DNA of 64,000 bases, from contig NZ_CP023507.1 of NCBI RefSeq assembly GCF_002386345.1, positions 1,178,001 to 1,242,000 on the forward strand, read 5' to 3'. Positions 18,405 to 27,229 of this stretch are shown here, piece by piece (within the stretch, counting starts at the first letter, position 1; every line of letters begins with the position of its first letter). Origin of the DNA: Streptococcus oralis. GTDB lineage: Bacteria > Bacillota > Bacilli > Lactobacillales > Streptococcaceae. The notes under the pieces are model-generated. The model had not been told where the DNA came from. It was given only the letters and a program-made list of their open reading frames with translations, and made no database searches. The position numbers and the translations under genes were made by a program.

Positions 18405-18492
18405 CGGAGAATGGGGGATTCGAACCCCCGCGCCAGTTACCCGACCTAACGATTTAGCAAACCGTCCTCTTCAGCCTCTTGAGTAATTCTCC
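18405..18492 (-). tRNA. tRNA-Ser (anticodon GCT)
   Basis: 88 nt class II tRNA on the minus strand. Acceptor GGAGAAT/ATTCTCC, discriminator G. The anticodon stem ACGGT/ATCGT carries the loop TTGCTAA, giving GCT (reads AGC/AGU). The long variable arm contains GGTCGGGTAACTGGC. No encoded CCA. It lies 86 bp downstream of ssrA and could share its transcript. Confidence 0.95.
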
Positions 18493-18578
18493 ACTAACAT
18501 ACTAGAATAAATAGGATACAACGAAGGATACAACAAAGGATACAATTTGGAAAAAATCTACTGTATACCTGTTCATAA

Positions 18579-18923
18579 TGGAGCCGGTGGGAGTCGAACC
18601 CACGTCCAAACACCTGCCAACATATTTGTCTACAACCATAGGTTATGTATTATTTTAACAGTCCCTCGACACATAACTCAAGCCTAGGAACTGCGAGTCT
18701 ATTATTCTCTTATCAAACCACTAGACAAGGCTTGATCGTATCTCGCTAATCATAAGACCTGTCATTGAACACGAGCAATCCAAATCAGGTCACGCCTGCT
18801 GGTTTTTAGGCAGCTAGAGCGTAAGAAGTGTTATTTTTTGCAGTTATATTTAACTGAGCGTTTACGTCGCCACACGGGTTGCAAAATATGCCTCATAATG
18901 CCTGTCGAATCCGTAACGACCCC
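18579..18923 (-). ncRNA. ssrA: tmRNA (transfer-messenger RNA)
   Basis: 345 nt. Rescues stalled ribosomes and tags the nascent peptide. The 5' GGGGTCG pairs with the 3' CGGCTCC plus discriminator A; CCA is not encoded. The tRNA-like T-arm is GGGTTCGACTCCC. The reading frame decodes AKNNTSYALAA followed by TAA, the tag of pneumococcus-type streptococci. No integrated element lies at its 3' end, although this gene is a common attachment site. Confidence 0.97.
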
Positions 18924-18937
18924 AGGATGTTAGAACT

Positions 18938-18966
18938 ATTATAACCTATCTTCAAAAAAAATGCAA
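18938..18966 (-). promoter_or_regulatory. ssrA promoter
   Basis: Minus strand: -35 TTGCAT (18961-18966), 17-bp spacer, -10 TATAAT (18938-18943). The mature tmRNA begins 14 nt after the -10 box. Confidence 0.85.
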
Positions 18967-18981
18967 AATCAAGCCGTTTCT

Positions 18982-19617
18982 TTAGAAAAGAACCCCTTTT
19001 AAGGCTTCTGATAAGGCTTGATAACCGGCTACACTTAGATGGAGACCATCCGTTGTATAGGCTGATTGAAGTTGTCCTTCTGTATCTGTCAAACTATCAT
19101 AAATCGACACAAAATCTACCTGCACATAGGCGGATGCTAGAGCCTCATAGGCTTGATTCCATTCTCTAATCTTTTCATTGGTACGAATATATACTGTCTG
19201 CTTGTATTTCTCTCCCTCATTGACTGGCAAAATCGAAAGGAGCTTTATTTGTGACAGCGGATATTCTCGGGCAATCGATTGGATCACACGCTCAAGATTA
19301 TCCAAGGTTTCATTCATGGAAACATCTTTTCCGATATCGTTTGTCCCAATCAAGAGAACAATTTGATCCACAGCATCACCATAAAGATGGGCATCCAAAT
19401 TCTCTAATAAAAGTCTCGTCTGGTAGCCTCGGATGCCCCGATTAACAATCGTCATGGCATCCCCAAATAACTCTTGAAGAGGGTAATATTCCACTATCGA
19501 ATCACCAATAAAGATGATATCTGGCTCTAGAACAGATACTTGATTCAATTCACGATACTTGGTTTGAATTTTTTCCTGCTCCTTTAAGAGCCAATTCTCT
19601 AATAACTGTACTGCCAC
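18982..19617 (-). CDS. SGNH/GDSL-family hydrolase
   Basis: 211 aa lipase/acylhydrolase fold. The catalytic Ser S40 is in FIGDS, an Asn/Gly block contributes LIGTNDIG (about 98), and the Asp-His pair is D190-G-L-H193. No signal peptide, so cytosolic. It resembles platelet-activating-factor-acetylhydrolase-like esterases, but the substrate is unknown. Last gene of the capA-HAD-SGNH run, with 1 bp between the HAD stop and its start. Confidence 0.85.
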   Translation of the reverse strand: MAVQLLENWLLKEQEKIQTKYRELNQVSVLEPDIIFIGDSIVEYYPLQELFGDAMTIVNRGIRGYQTRLLLENLDAHLYGDAVDQIVLLIGTNDIGKDVSMNETLDNLERVIQSIAREYPLSQIKLLSILPVNEGEKYKQTVYIRTNEKIREWNQAYEALASAYVQVDFVSIYDSLTDTEGQLQSAYTTDGLHLSVAGYQALSEALKGVLF

Positions 19618-19618
19618 C

Positions 19619-20446
19619 CTATCCCTCTTTCTCTAACCAATTCTCTAGAACTTGATAAACGCCTGCCTGGTTGTTAGCTGGTGCTAGGGCAGTCGCAACT
19701 GCCTTAACCTCATCAGCTGCATTTTGCATAGCATAGGCAATCCCAGCCAGTTCCAACATCTCAACATCATTTTCGCTATCACCAAAAGCCATGATTTGTT
19801 CCGATGTCAAATTCCAGCGCTTGAGTAATTCTTCCAATCCCCAAGCCTTGTGAACCCCAGCTTGCAGGATATCAATACAGCCATAACCGCTAGAAACAGC
19901 CCTTACATGACCATCAAAGAGATCATTGATTTCCTGCAAAACTGAACTAGAACGTTCTTCACCAACGACCATGCTCATCTTTAGAACTCCTCCAAAGAGG
20001 TCTGAGTTTAGCTCATCCACAAAATTGGTCCTTTGGTAAAGTTTTTCAATCATCTCTGGTGTCATAAATTTTTCTAGGTCTGTAAAAACAGTCCCTTCCT
20101 TGACAAAACTCCCGTTCATACTAGTGACGACGAACTGATCTCGGCACTCTCTCCCTTTAAAATGAAGGAGAGCCTTGTCAACCATAGCATCATCCCAGGT
20201 CTGCGCTTGAATCAGTTCATTGTTTTCAAAAATACGCGCCCCATTGGCAACGACTAGAACTACTCTACTCGCCAAGTGTTCTAGTAATTGCCTCATACGG
20301 TGAACTTCATTCCCCGTCGCAATGACAAAACGGATACCTCGTTCATCTAATTGGTCTAAAATCTTTTCTAAACGCGGCAAGTCCAGTTGCCCTCTTGGAT
20401 CCAGCAAAGTTCCATCCATATCCGTTGCAATTAATTTAATCGTCAT
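19619..20446 (-). CDS. Cof-type HAD-IIB phosphatase
   Basis: 275 aa. Motif I is IATDMDGTLLDP at the N-terminus and the late motif is MAFGDSENDVEML (about residue 215), with a C2B cap between. These typically dephosphorylate sugar phosphates or flavin precursors. The ATG at 20446 with AAAGGAG is preferred over the longer open frame. It lies 23 bp after capA and is almost contiguous with the SGNH hydrolase gene, so is probably one operon. Confidence 0.88.
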   Translation of the reverse strand: MTIKLIATDMDGTLLDPRGQLDLPRLEKILDQLDERGIRFVIATGNEVHRMRQLLEHLASRVVLVVANGARIFENNELIQAQTWDDAMVDKALLHFKGRECRDQFVVTSMNGSFVKEGTVFTDLEKFMTPEMIEKLYQRTNFVDELNSDLFGGVLKMSMVVGEERSSSVLQEINDLFDGHVRAVSSGYGCIDILQAGVHKAWGLEELLKRWNLTSEQIMAFGDSENDVEMLELAGIAYAMQNAADEVKAVATALAPANNQAGVYQVLENWLEKEG

Positions 20447-20469
20447 CTCGTCTCCTTTAGGGCGAGCGT

Positions 20470-21789
20470 CTACCACTTCAACCCTACATGTTCATTCATT
20501 TCTTTATAGGCCGTGTCAATTCGTTCCTTGGTCGCCTCGTCCAACTTGTCACGGTGACTGCCCCCCTCGATGAAGTCCTCTAGGATATAGGTCTGATAGA
20601 GGAAAAGCGGATAGCCTTCTGGAGAGTAAGTTCCTTTAGGTGTTCGATTGACCCAAGTAGGATGCGCTTTGGCGGTTTCAATCCTTGTCTTTCCATCTTT
20701 TTTCTTAATGGTCACATCCATAAGAACACCGCGCTCTGTCCACTTGGCATTTTCCTCGTCTTGCATGGTTTCAATGCGTTGATTTGAGAGGAAATTTCCC
20801 ATGGAATAGATAATCAGTTTTTTGTCACCATCTTTTTCAACTGTTTCGGCAGGTTCAACGACGTGAGGATGTCCTCCAAAGATAATATCAGCTCCCCAGT
20901 CAATCATCTTATGGTACAGTGTTTTCTGTTCTTCCGTTGGTTCTAGCTGGTACTCAATTCCCATCTGAGGCATGATGACAGTAATATCCGCTTCTTTCTC
21001 TGCGCGCTCGATTTCTGCCTTCATCTTATCTTCATTCAAATCAGAAAGATAGCGATTATAGTCCTCTTGAGAGATATACTGCTCAATGCCATTAAAACCA
21101 TAAGAATAGGCCAGGAGAGCTACCTTGATACCATTGACTTCCTTGATGACTATAGGGGCTTGGTCACGGGATTCATGTGTGTAGACTCCGATGGGTGTCA
21201 TTCCAGCCTTTTCAATAGCTTGAGCCGTTGAAACCACTCCCTCAATTTGAGAATCCAAAATATGATTATGAGCCAAGTCTAGAACTTGGTAGCCTGCATC
21301 CTTGATCGCATCCATGACTTCCCCTGGTGCATTAAAAAGAGGATAACCTGCCAAGTAGTGGTCCTTGTTCACCGTTCCTTCAAAGTCACCAATCACCAAA
21401 TCCGCTTGTTTGAGCCAGGGTTTTACATACTCAAAATTTTCATGGAAATCATAGGTCCCATCTTCTTTAAGAGCTGTTCGGTAGATAGGGATATGATAAA
21501 GAAGGTCACCATTTGCCATGATACGTGCCGTTGTTTCACCAGACTGATCTTCCTTGGATTGACCAGATGTACTAGCTGAATCAAGAGTTTGGCTACCAGG
21601 GCTTGTTCCCTTACTACCTTGTACTGCTCGAACTAATAAGTTCCCCCCCATGGATAAGGCAACTGCAAGCAATAACACAATAATAAACTGGGCATTGGTC
21701 CAGGATTTATAATTCCGAAAGAAATCCACACTAGTTCTCCACACCCCATAAAGAGAGCCCTGAGACCGTCTATCTTGTCGCTTTTCCAT
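20470..21789 (-). CDS. CapA-family membrane metallophosphatase-like protein
   Basis: 439 aa. A basic cytoplasmic N-terminus, one membrane helix (about 35-55) and a Ser/Gly-rich linker lead to an extracellular domain of the CapA/PgsA family with a calcineurin-like fold. Metal-site motifs include MANGDLLYH, VIGDFEGTV, DLAHNHILD and FGGHPHVVEP. In bacilli CapA helps build poly-gamma-glutamate, but no capBC partners are here, so its role in this species is open. First gene of an operon with a hydrolase and an esterase. Confidence 0.85.
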   Translation of the reverse strand: MEKRQDRRSQGSLYGVWRTSVDFFRNYKSWTNAQFIIVLLLAVALSMGGNLLVRAVQGSKGTSPGSQTLDSASTSGQSKEDQSGETTARIMANGDLLYHIPIYRTALKEDGTYDFHENFEYVKPWLKQADLVIGDFEGTVNKDHYLAGYPLFNAPGEVMDAIKDAGYQVLDLAHNHILDSQIEGVVSTAQAIEKAGMTPIGVYTHESRDQAPIVIKEVNGIKVALLAYSYGFNGIEQYISQEDYNRYLSDLNEDKMKAEIERAEKEADITVIMPQMGIEYQLEPTEEQKTLYHKMIDWGADIIFGGHPHVVEPAETVEKDGDKKLIIYSMGNFLSNQRIETMQDEENAKWTERGVLMDVTIKKKDGKTRIETAKAHPTWVNRTPKGTYSPEGYPLFLYQTYILEDFIEGGSHRDKLDEATKERIDTAYKEMNEHVGLKW

Positions 21790-21799
21790 CTTTATTCCC

Positions 21800-21835
21800 C
21801 CTTGCTTTTTGGTGCAAGTCTTTTCTTTTATTATA
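21800..21835 (-). promoter_or_regulatory. capA-like gene promoter and leader hairpin
   Basis: Minus strand extended -10 TGG-TATAAT (21830-21835). In the leader, CTTGC and GCAAG pair around ACCAAAAA. The 3' arm runs into the ribosome-binding site AAGGGGG, so the hairpin may limit ribosome access. Confidence 0.5.
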
Positions 21836-21911
21836 CCACAGACAAAAGAGGAATACCGTTTATTATATTATTTTTTAGGAACTTCTGCGACTTTCTTTCT
21901 CGCCTATTTTG

Positions 21912-21920
21912 TGTTATCAT
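21912..21920 (+). promoter_or_regulatory. Extended -10 promoter of def
   Basis: TGT-TATCAT with TATCAT at 21915-21920, about 24 nt before the def ATG; no strong -35 is visible. Confidence 0.55.
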
Positions 21921-21944
21921 GTAGAGGTAATGAAAGGAGAGAAA

Positions 21945-22556
21945 ATGTCTACAATAGAACGTATTACAAAAGCTGCTCACTTAATTGATATGAACGATAT
22001 TATCCGCGAGGGGAATCCAACTCTTCGCGCAGTTGCTGAGGAGGTCACTTTCCCACTGTCTGACCAGGAAATCATCCTTGGTGAAAAGATGATGCAATTC
22101 CTCAAACATTCCCAAGATCCTGTTATGGCTGAGAAAATGGGGCTCCGCGGTGGTGTTGGGCTGGCTGCTCCCCAACTCGATATTTCAAAACGCATTATTG
22201 CCGTCTTGGTCCCAAATATTGTGGAAGAAGGTGAAACTCCACAGGAAGCCTACGACTTGCAAGCTATTATGTACAATCCAAAAATTGTATCTCACTCTGT
22301 TCAGGACGCTGCTCTTGGCGAAGGAGAAGGGTGTCTTTCTGTTGACCGAAATGTGCCTGGCTATGTTGTCCGTCATGCCCGTGTCACTGTTGATTACTTT
22401 GACAAGGATGGCGAAAAACACCGAATCAAGCTCAAGGGATACAACTCTATCGTTGTCCAACATGAAATTGATCATATAAACGGAATCATGTTTTACGATC
22501 GTATCAACGAAAAAGACCCATTTGCTGTCAAAGATGGACTCCTCATCCTCGAATAA
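21945..22556 (+). CDS. def: Peptide deformylase
   Basis: Metalloenzyme that removes the formyl group from nascent proteins. 204 aa, the long Gram-positive type II form. All three motifs are present: GVGLAAPQ (with an insertion upstream), EGCLS and QHEIDH. The ATG at 21945 has AAAGGAG; a 12-codon upstream extension is not used. Monocistronic, with its own terminator. Confidence 0.96.
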   Translation: MSTIERITKAAHLIDMNDIIREGNPTLRAVAEEVTFPLSDQEIILGEKMMQFLKHSQDPVMAEKMGLRGGVGLAAPQLDISKRIIAVLVPNIVEEGETPQEAYDLQAIMYNPKIVSHSVQDAALGEGEGCLSVDRNVPGYVVRHARVTVDYFDKDGEKHRIKLKGYNSIVVQHEIDHINGIMFYDRINEKDPFAVKDGLLILE

Positions 22557-22559
22557 AGA

Positions 22560-22583
22560 AAATCCCGTTGCAAGACGGGGTTT
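22560..22583 (+). terminator. def terminator overlapping the rlmB promoter
   Basis: AAATCCCGT and ACGGGGTTT pair around TGCAAG and are followed by TTG. The T-tract runs directly into the TGTTATAAT of the next promoter. Confidence 0.85.
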
Positions 22584-22585
22584 TG

Positions 22586-22594
22586 TGTTATAAT
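22586..22594 (+). promoter_or_regulatory. Extended -10 promoter of rlmB, 6 nt before the ATG
   Basis: TGT-TATAAT with TATAAT at 22589-22594, then AGAGGC and ATG at 22601. A -35 would fall inside the def terminator stem and no match is there. AGAGG could act as a Shine-Dalgarno only if transcription starts further upstream than this -10 allows. Confidence 0.6.
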
Positions 22595-22600
22595 AGAGGC

Positions 22601-23329
22601 ATGAAAACAAATGATATTGTCTATGGCGTCCACGCCGTTACAGAAGCCCTCCTTGCAAACACTGGAAATAAACTCTACCTCCAAGAAGATCTTCGAGGTA
22701 AGAATGTTGAGAAGGTCAAGGAACTGGCTACAGAAAAAAAGGTGTCCATTTCTTGGACTTCAAAAAAATCCCTGTCTGAGATGACCGAAGGCGCTGTTCA
22801 CCAAGGTTTTGTTCTACGAGTGTCAGAATTTGCCTATAGCGAGCTGGATCACATCCTTGCAAAAACACGTCAAGAAGAAAATCCTTTGCTATTGATTCTG
22901 GATGGTCTAACTGACCCTCATAATCTGGGTTCAATCTTGCGAACAGCTGATGCGACCAATGTTTCAGGTGTCATCATTCCCAAGCACCGTGCTGTCGGAG
23001 TGACTCCTGTCGTTGCCAAAACGGCCACAGGTGCTATTGAGCATGTACCGATTGCGCGAGTGACCAACCTCAGTCAAACCTTAGATAAACTCAAGGATGA
23101 AGGCTTCTGGACCTTTGGAACGGATATGAACGGTACCCCTTGCCACAAGTGGAATACAAAAGGGAAAATCGCCCTCATCATCGGAAATGAAGGAAAAGGC
23201 ATCTCCAGCAACATCAAAAAACAGGTCGATGAAATGATTACCATTCCCATGAATGGGCATGTTCAAAGCCTCAATGCCAGTGTTGCTGCAGCCATTCTCA
23301 TGTACGAAGTTTTCCGAAACAGACTATAA
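22601..23329 (+). CDS. rlmB: 23S rRNA (guanosine-2'-O-)methyltransferase, TrmH/RlmB family
   Basis: SPOUT-class rRNA 2'-O-methyltransferase. 242 aa: an N-terminal substrate-binding domain (about 1-75), then the knotted catalytic domain. Its motifs are LDGLTDPHNLGSILRTADA, LIIGNEGKGIS and MNGHVQSLNASVAAAI. The start at 22601 gives the standard MKTNDIVYGVHAV N-terminus. The family also includes 23S and tRNA Gm methylases, so the precise target is inferred. Confidence 0.9.
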   Translation: MKTNDIVYGVHAVTEALLANTGNKLYLQEDLRGKNVEKVKELATEKKVSISWTSKKSLSEMTEGAVHQGFVLRVSEFAYSELDHILAKTRQEENPLLLILDGLTDPHNLGSILRTADATNVSGVIIPKHRAVGVTPVVAKTATGAIEHVPIARVTNLSQTLDKLKDEGFWTFGTDMNGTPCHKWNTKGKIALIIGNEGKGISSNIKKQVDEMITIPMNGHVQSLNASVAAAILMYEVFRNRL

Positions 23330-23364
23330 AAAAAGTTTCCAATCACTTGATTGGAAACTTTTTT
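23329..23364. terminator. Bidirectional terminator between rlmB and trxB
   Basis: AAAAAAGTTTCCAATCA and its complement form a 17-bp stem with a 2-nt loop. T6 lies on both strands, between two convergent genes. Confidence 0.92.
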
Positions 23365-23365
23365 C

Positions 23366-24277
23366 TTAACTATGTTCTGTGATAAATTTATAGGCTTCTT
23401 GACCAGCGATAGCCCCATCTCCAACTGCTGTTGTCACTTGGCGAAGGTCTTTCTGGCGAACATCTCCAACTGCAAAGATACCGTCAACGGCAGTTTTCAT
23501 GTGATTATCTGTTACAATCCAGCCTGCCTGGTCTTGAATATTCAATTCTTTAACAAAATCGCTAACAGGATCCAAACCAACATATATAAAGACACCACCG
23601 AAGGCTTGCTCTGTCACTTGACCCGTTTTTACATTTTCAAATACGACAGATTCTACTCGGTTTTCACCTTTGATTTCTTTGACAACAGAATCCCAGATAA
23701 AGTTGACTTTCTCATTTGCAAAAGCACGGTCTTGCAAAACCTTTTGGGCACGAAGTTCATCTCGACGGTGAACAATAGTGACAGTCTTGGCAAAGCGAGT
23801 CAAGAACAGAGCTTCTTCTACCGCTGAATCTCCACCACCGACTACGAGCAAGTCTTGGTCACGGAAAAAGGCTCCATCACATACGGCACAGTAAGAAACA
23901 CCACGACTGTTCAGTTCTTCTTCTCCAGGTACACCCAAAAGACGGTGTTTTGACCCAGTTGCCACAATGACCGTACGGGTTTCGTAAACTTGATCATCAG
24001 TGATTACCTTCTTATAGTCACCCTGGTCTTCAATATTTTCAACATAGCCATAAAGATGCTCCACTCCAAGGTTTTCAAGTGGTTCAAACATCTTTTCAGC
24101 CAATTCAGGTCCACTGATATTGGCATAACCTGGATAGTTTTCAATATCAGATGTGTTATTCATTTGCCCGCCTGGCAGACCACCTTCAATCAAAGCCACT
24201 TTCAGATTGCTGCGAGCAGCATATAAGGCAGCGGTCATTCCCGCAGGTCCAGCACCGACAATAATCGTATCGTACAT
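23366..24277 (-). CDS. trxB: Thioredoxin reductase
   Basis: NADPH- and FAD-dependent reductase of thioredoxin. 303 aa. FAD-binding GAGPAGMTAALYAAR at the N-terminus, redox pair C130-AV-C133 in SYCAVCDG, NADPH motif GGGDSAVEEAL, and C-terminal FAVGDVRQKDLRQVTTAVGDG. Followed by a small DUF4059 gene upstream on the same strand. Confidence 0.96.
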   Translation of the reverse strand: MYDTIIVGAGPAGMTAALYAARSNLKVALIEGGLPGGQMNNTSDIENYPGYANISGPELAEKMFEPLENLGVEHLYGYVENIEDQGDYKKVITDDQVYETRTVIVATGSKHRLLGVPGEEELNSRGVSYCAVCDGAFFRDQDLLVVGGGDSAVEEALFLTRFAKTVTIVHRRDELRAQKVLQDRAFANEKVNFIWDSVVKEIKGENRVESVVFENVKTGQVTEQAFGGVFIYVGLDPVSDFVKELNIQDQAGWIVTDNHMKTAVDGIFAVGDVRQKDLRQVTTAVGDGAIAGQEAYKFITEHS

Positions 24278-24342
24278 TTCGATTCCTTCTTTCTTGTTGT
24301 AACTATCTTTATTCTAACTCATTCTTGCTAGTCACGCAAGGA

Positions 24343-24567
24343 TTATGCCTTGAAAACCAAGAGCAAACTCATGACGGCAAAGGATAACACCGGAACGACC
24401 AAAACTCCAATCATAATCATATCATAGAGATGAGCTTGGCGAGCTTTGGCTGTCTTGTCCACACCAGACATGGCTCTCAATCCAATCCAAATCCCCAGAA
24501 AAATCACGACAAGGATGGTCGTTAAGATCAAACTCTCGAAATATAAAGAAAATAAATGCAGTAGCAT
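24343..24567 (-). CDS. DUF4059 family small membrane protein
   Basis: 74 aa with two hydrophobic helices (about 8-32 and 50-72) joined by a short Arg/Lys-rich loop. Conserved next to trxB in streptococci, as far as I recall. The ribosome-binding site is weak (GAGAG). Function unknown. Confidence 0.75.
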   Translation of the reverse strand: MLLHLFSLYFESLILTTILVVIFLGIWIGLRAMSGVDKTAKARQAHLYDMIMIGVLVVPVLSFAVMSLLLVFKA

Positions 24568-24600
24568 GATCTCTCTCGTTTCTATCTTTTTTAAAGAGTA

Positions 24601-24632
24601 AACTCAGCTAGTCCAACTAACTGAGTTTTCCT
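24601..24632 (-). terminator. Terminator of the amino-acid ABC transporter operon
   Basis: AACTCAG-c-TAG and CTA-a-CTGAGTT pair around TCCAA just after the ATPase stop codon. Confidence 0.65.
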
Positions 24633-24644
24633 TTTTCTATTATA

Positions 24645-25388
24645 TCAAATATAAGTCCGTTTGTAACTAGCAAAAAATTCTTTTGTCCGTTCTTCTTTCG
24701 GATGATTGATGATTTCATCCGGTGTGCCTGACTCGATGATTTTCCCTTTATCTAGGAACAAAATCTTATCTGCCACTTGGGCTACAAAAGACATATCGTG
24801 ACTAACCAAGATCATGGTCTGACCAGACTTAGCGGCATCTGCAATAGATTTTTCCACTTCTCCGACCAATTCTGGATCAAGAGCTGATGTTGGTTCGTCC
24901 AAGAGCAAGACATCTGGTTTCATAGCAAGCGCACGCGCGAGGGCAACCCGTTGCTTTTGTCCACCTGATAAATGGCGAGGATAATGGTTTTCACGATCAG
25001 AAAGACCAACCTTGGCCAACTCTTCCTTAGCGATTTTTGTTGCTTCCTCGTCCGATAATTTTTTAACGACAATCAAACCTTCCTTGACATTGTCAAGAGC
25101 AGTTCGGCGTTCAAACAAATTAAACTGTTGGAAAACCATAGACAACTTGCGACGAAGGGTTAGAATTTCTTCTTGGCTAATCTGAGAAAAATCAACTTTA
25201 AAATTGTCAATCTGAATCGTTCCACTATCTGGAGTTTCAAGATAATTTAAACTTCGAAGAAAGGTTGATTTCCCAGCTCCAGATGAACCAATCAAAGCCA
25301 CTACCTCACCTTTTTGGATATCCAAGTTCAGATGATTCAAGACTGTCTGTCCTGAAAAGGATTTGCTTAAATTCGAAATCTTAATCAT
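24645..25388 (-). CDS. Polar amino-acid ABC transporter, ATP-binding subunit
   Basis: 247 aa. Walker A GSSGAGKST (34-42), signature LSGGQKQR, Walker B VLLLDEPTSALD and H-loop LVSHDMSF, typical of the GlnQ/HisP class. Its start overlaps the permease stop (TAATG). The operon lacks a separate substrate-binding protein and the permease is not fused to one, so the binding protein must be encoded elsewhere. Confidence 0.93.
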   Translation of the reverse strand: MIKISNLSKSFSGQTVLNHLNLDIQKGEVVALIGSSGAGKSTFLRSLNYLETPDSGTIQIDNFKVDFSQISQEEILTLRRKLSMVFQQFNLFERRTALDNVKEGLIVVKKLSDEEATKIAKEELAKVGLSDRENHYPRHLSGGQKQRVALARALAMKPDVLLLDEPTSALDPELVGEVEKSIADAAKSGQTMILVSHDMSFVAQVADKILFLDKGKIIESGTPDEIINHPKEERTKEFFASYKRTYI

Positions 25389-26188
25389 TAACGAAGGTCT
25401 CCTTTCACATCTGTAGACACTGTATCCGGTGCTGAGATAGCCATTTTTCTCTCGATGAAACGGCCGAGGCTTTCAATTCCGATATTGACTACCCAATAGA
25501 CAAGGGCTACGGAGATGAAACGTTCAAAATAGCGATAATCAGCTCCACCTAAAATCTGAGCTTGGGCAAAGACCTCCACAACACCTGCGCTAAAGGCTAG
25601 AGAAGTCCCCTTGGTCAAACCGATGAGGGAATTAATCAAGGTTGGAGTCGCAACTACCGCCGCATTTGGAATAATCACGCGACGATAAACTTGCGCTCGC
25701 GTCATACCCAAACTGCGTGCCGCCTCAATTTCACCGGGATTAACAGAAAGGATGGCCGCACGAATCGTTTCACTTGCATAAGCCGCCTCATTAAAAGCAA
25801 AGGCCACAATCGCAAAAAGCGCTGCTGGAATCGCATTGATATTGAGACCAGTTCCCCATTGTTGGTTGATAGCTTTCAGTAACAAAGGAATTCCATAGTA
25901 GGTCAACATAAGTTGAACTAGGATTGGGGTACCTTTTAAGAAGCTAACGAAAAAGGCTTGCAAGGGATATAAAATCCTAACACGATTGATCTTAACAATG
26001 GCAAAAATTAGGGCAAGTAGCAAACCAAAGAGTGCACCTCCAAGCGTCAACATCAAGGTTGTAGGCAATTGTTGGACAATCCTTGGAATTCCATCAAAGA
26101 CCGAACGCAAACTAAAGAGCTTACCATCCGGAATGAATTGCATCAAACTTTGGTACCAATCTGATGCTAAAAATGTTGTAACAGTCAT
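25388..26188 (-). CDS. Polar amino-acid ABC transporter, permease subunit
   Basis: 266 aa HisM/GlnP-type membrane subunit with about five helices. The ATPase-coupling EAA loop is EIEAARSLGMTRAQVYRRVIIP. It is translationally coupled to the ATPase gene. The promoter region carries a perfect palindrome over the -35 box. The substrate is not predictable from the sequence. Confidence 0.92.
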   Translation of the reverse strand: MTVTTFLASDWYQSLMQFIPDGKLFSLRSVFDGIPRIVQQLPTTLMLTLGGALFGLLLALIFAIVKINRVRILYPLQAFFVSFLKGTPILVQLMLTYYGIPLLLKAINQQWGTGLNINAIPAALFAIVAFAFNEAAYASETIRAAILSVNPGEIEAARSLGMTRAQVYRRVIIPNAAVVATPTLINSLIGLTKGTSLAFSAGVVEVFAQAQILGGADYRYFERFISVALVYWVVNIGIESLGRFIERKMAISAPDTVSTDVKGDLR

Positions 26189-26214
26189 AAAAACATCCTC
26201 TCCTGATAATGATT

Positions 26215-26253
26215 CATTCTATCATACTTCTGCGCGCAAGCAAATTATTTGCT
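26215..26253 (-). promoter_or_regulatory. ABC transporter promoter with a palindromic operator candidate
   Basis: Minus strand: -35 TTGCTT (26238-26243), 16-bp spacer ending TGA, -10 TAGAAT (about 26216-26221). AGCAAAT-T-ATTTGCT (26239-26253) is a perfect 7+1+7 palindrome covering the -35 box, placed as a repressor operator would be. Confidence 0.55.
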
Positions 26254-26344
26254 ACGGGCTGCTCAGACTTTGTCTATCTTCTAGTTTATCACACTTTAAA
26301 ACAGGGAGGCTATATATTTTACCTATCAAGGAGATAAATAAAAA

Positions 26345-26701
26345 CTATCTCAAACCTAAGTCCTCATAGGTTTTTCTATAGCCGATTTGTTTAACAGCAC
26401 CATTCTCCACCAAAATTGGACGTTTCAATAACATACCATCACTCGCTAGAAGCTTGGCTGCTTCTTGTTTTGACAAACTTCCCACCTTATCTTTCAAGCC
26501 CAGTTCACGGTATTTGATCCCGCTAGTATTGAAAAATTGTTTCACTTCAAAACCGGAAGATTCCAACCAGTTCAAAATCACTTCTTCACTTGGTGTTTCT
26601 TCTACGATGTGGACATCTTGGTATTCCAGTCCAAGTTTATCCAATTCATTTTTTGCTTTCTTACAAGTTGAACATTTTGGATATTCGATAAATTCTAACA
26701 T
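26345..26701 (-). CDS. ArsC/Spx-like thioredoxin-fold protein
   Basis: 118 aa, arsenate-reductase (ArsC/YffB) family with the CxxC motif C-S-T-C near residue 10 in EYPKCSTCKKA and a conserved KRPILVENG. It could be a glutaredoxin-like reductase or a Spx-type RNA polymerase regulator. The KRP motif and length fit the ArsC-like subgroup. Translation starts with only a weak ribosome-binding site, 12 bp after the ogt stop, so it belongs to the GNAT-ogt-arsC-like run. Confidence 0.82.
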   Translation of the reverse strand: MLEFIEYPKCSTCKKAKNELDKLGLEYQDVHIVEETPSEEVILNWLESSGFEVKQFFNTSGIKYRELGLKDKVGSLSKQEAAKLLASDGMLLKRPILVENGAVKQIGYRKTYEDLGLR

Positions 26702-26713
26702 CTTCTTTTCTTT

Positions 26714-27229
26714 CTATTTTTTATTTTCTTGAAATGCTGCACCTTCATGTTGCAAGAGCCAGGCTTTCTTTTCGACTCCAGATGCATAGCCTGTCAGACG
26801 ATTGCCTGATCCCAGCACACGATGGCAGGGTACGAGTATGGACCAAGGATTACGCCCCACTGCTCCGCCAATAGCTTGAGCAGAAGCCACTTGCAGGTCT
26901 TGCGCTATTTGTCCGTAAGTTACTGTCTGACCATAAGGAATGGCCTGTAAATAAGTCCAGACTCGCTTTTCAAAATCCGTTCCAATAGGAGCCAAAGGTA
27001 AGTCTGATAGGTCCTGAACACTGCCTTCGAAATAGGTATCTAAATAGGAAATAACTTGCTCTAATACAGGATGGCTAGCAACTTCTTCTATCGTTTCATC
27101 CCCTAATCCCCTCTCAAAATGGGTTTGGTCCTGTACCCAAATTCCATACAGATATTGCTCGTCAGCAACTAAGGATAAGGTTCCAATTGGCGACGGGTAG
27201 AGCATTTTTGCGTACTTTTTCTGCTTCAT
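26714..27229 (-). CDS. ogt: Methylated-DNA--[protein]-cysteine S-methyltransferase
   Basis: Suicide enzyme that removes O6-alkyl groups from guanine. 171 aa. Acceptor cysteine C135 in LVPCHRVLG, and the DNA-binding helix around AQAIGGAVGRNP. No AraC-type Ada domain. Its start overlaps the stop of the GNAT gene by 4 bp. Confidence 0.93.
   Translation of the reverse strand: MKQKKYAKMLYPSPIGTLSLVADEQYLYGIWVQDQTHFERGLGDETIEEVASHPVLEQVISYLDTYFEGSVQDLSDLPLAPIGTDFEKRVWTYLQAIPYGQTVTYGQIAQDLQVASAQAIGGAVGRNPWSILVPCHRVLGSGNRLTGYASGVEKKAWLLQHEGAAFQENKK

Noticed and set aside
18405..18923. tRNA-Ser and ssrA as integration sites of a mobile element
   Set aside because: No integrase, no duplicated 3' end and only ordinary genes on both sides.
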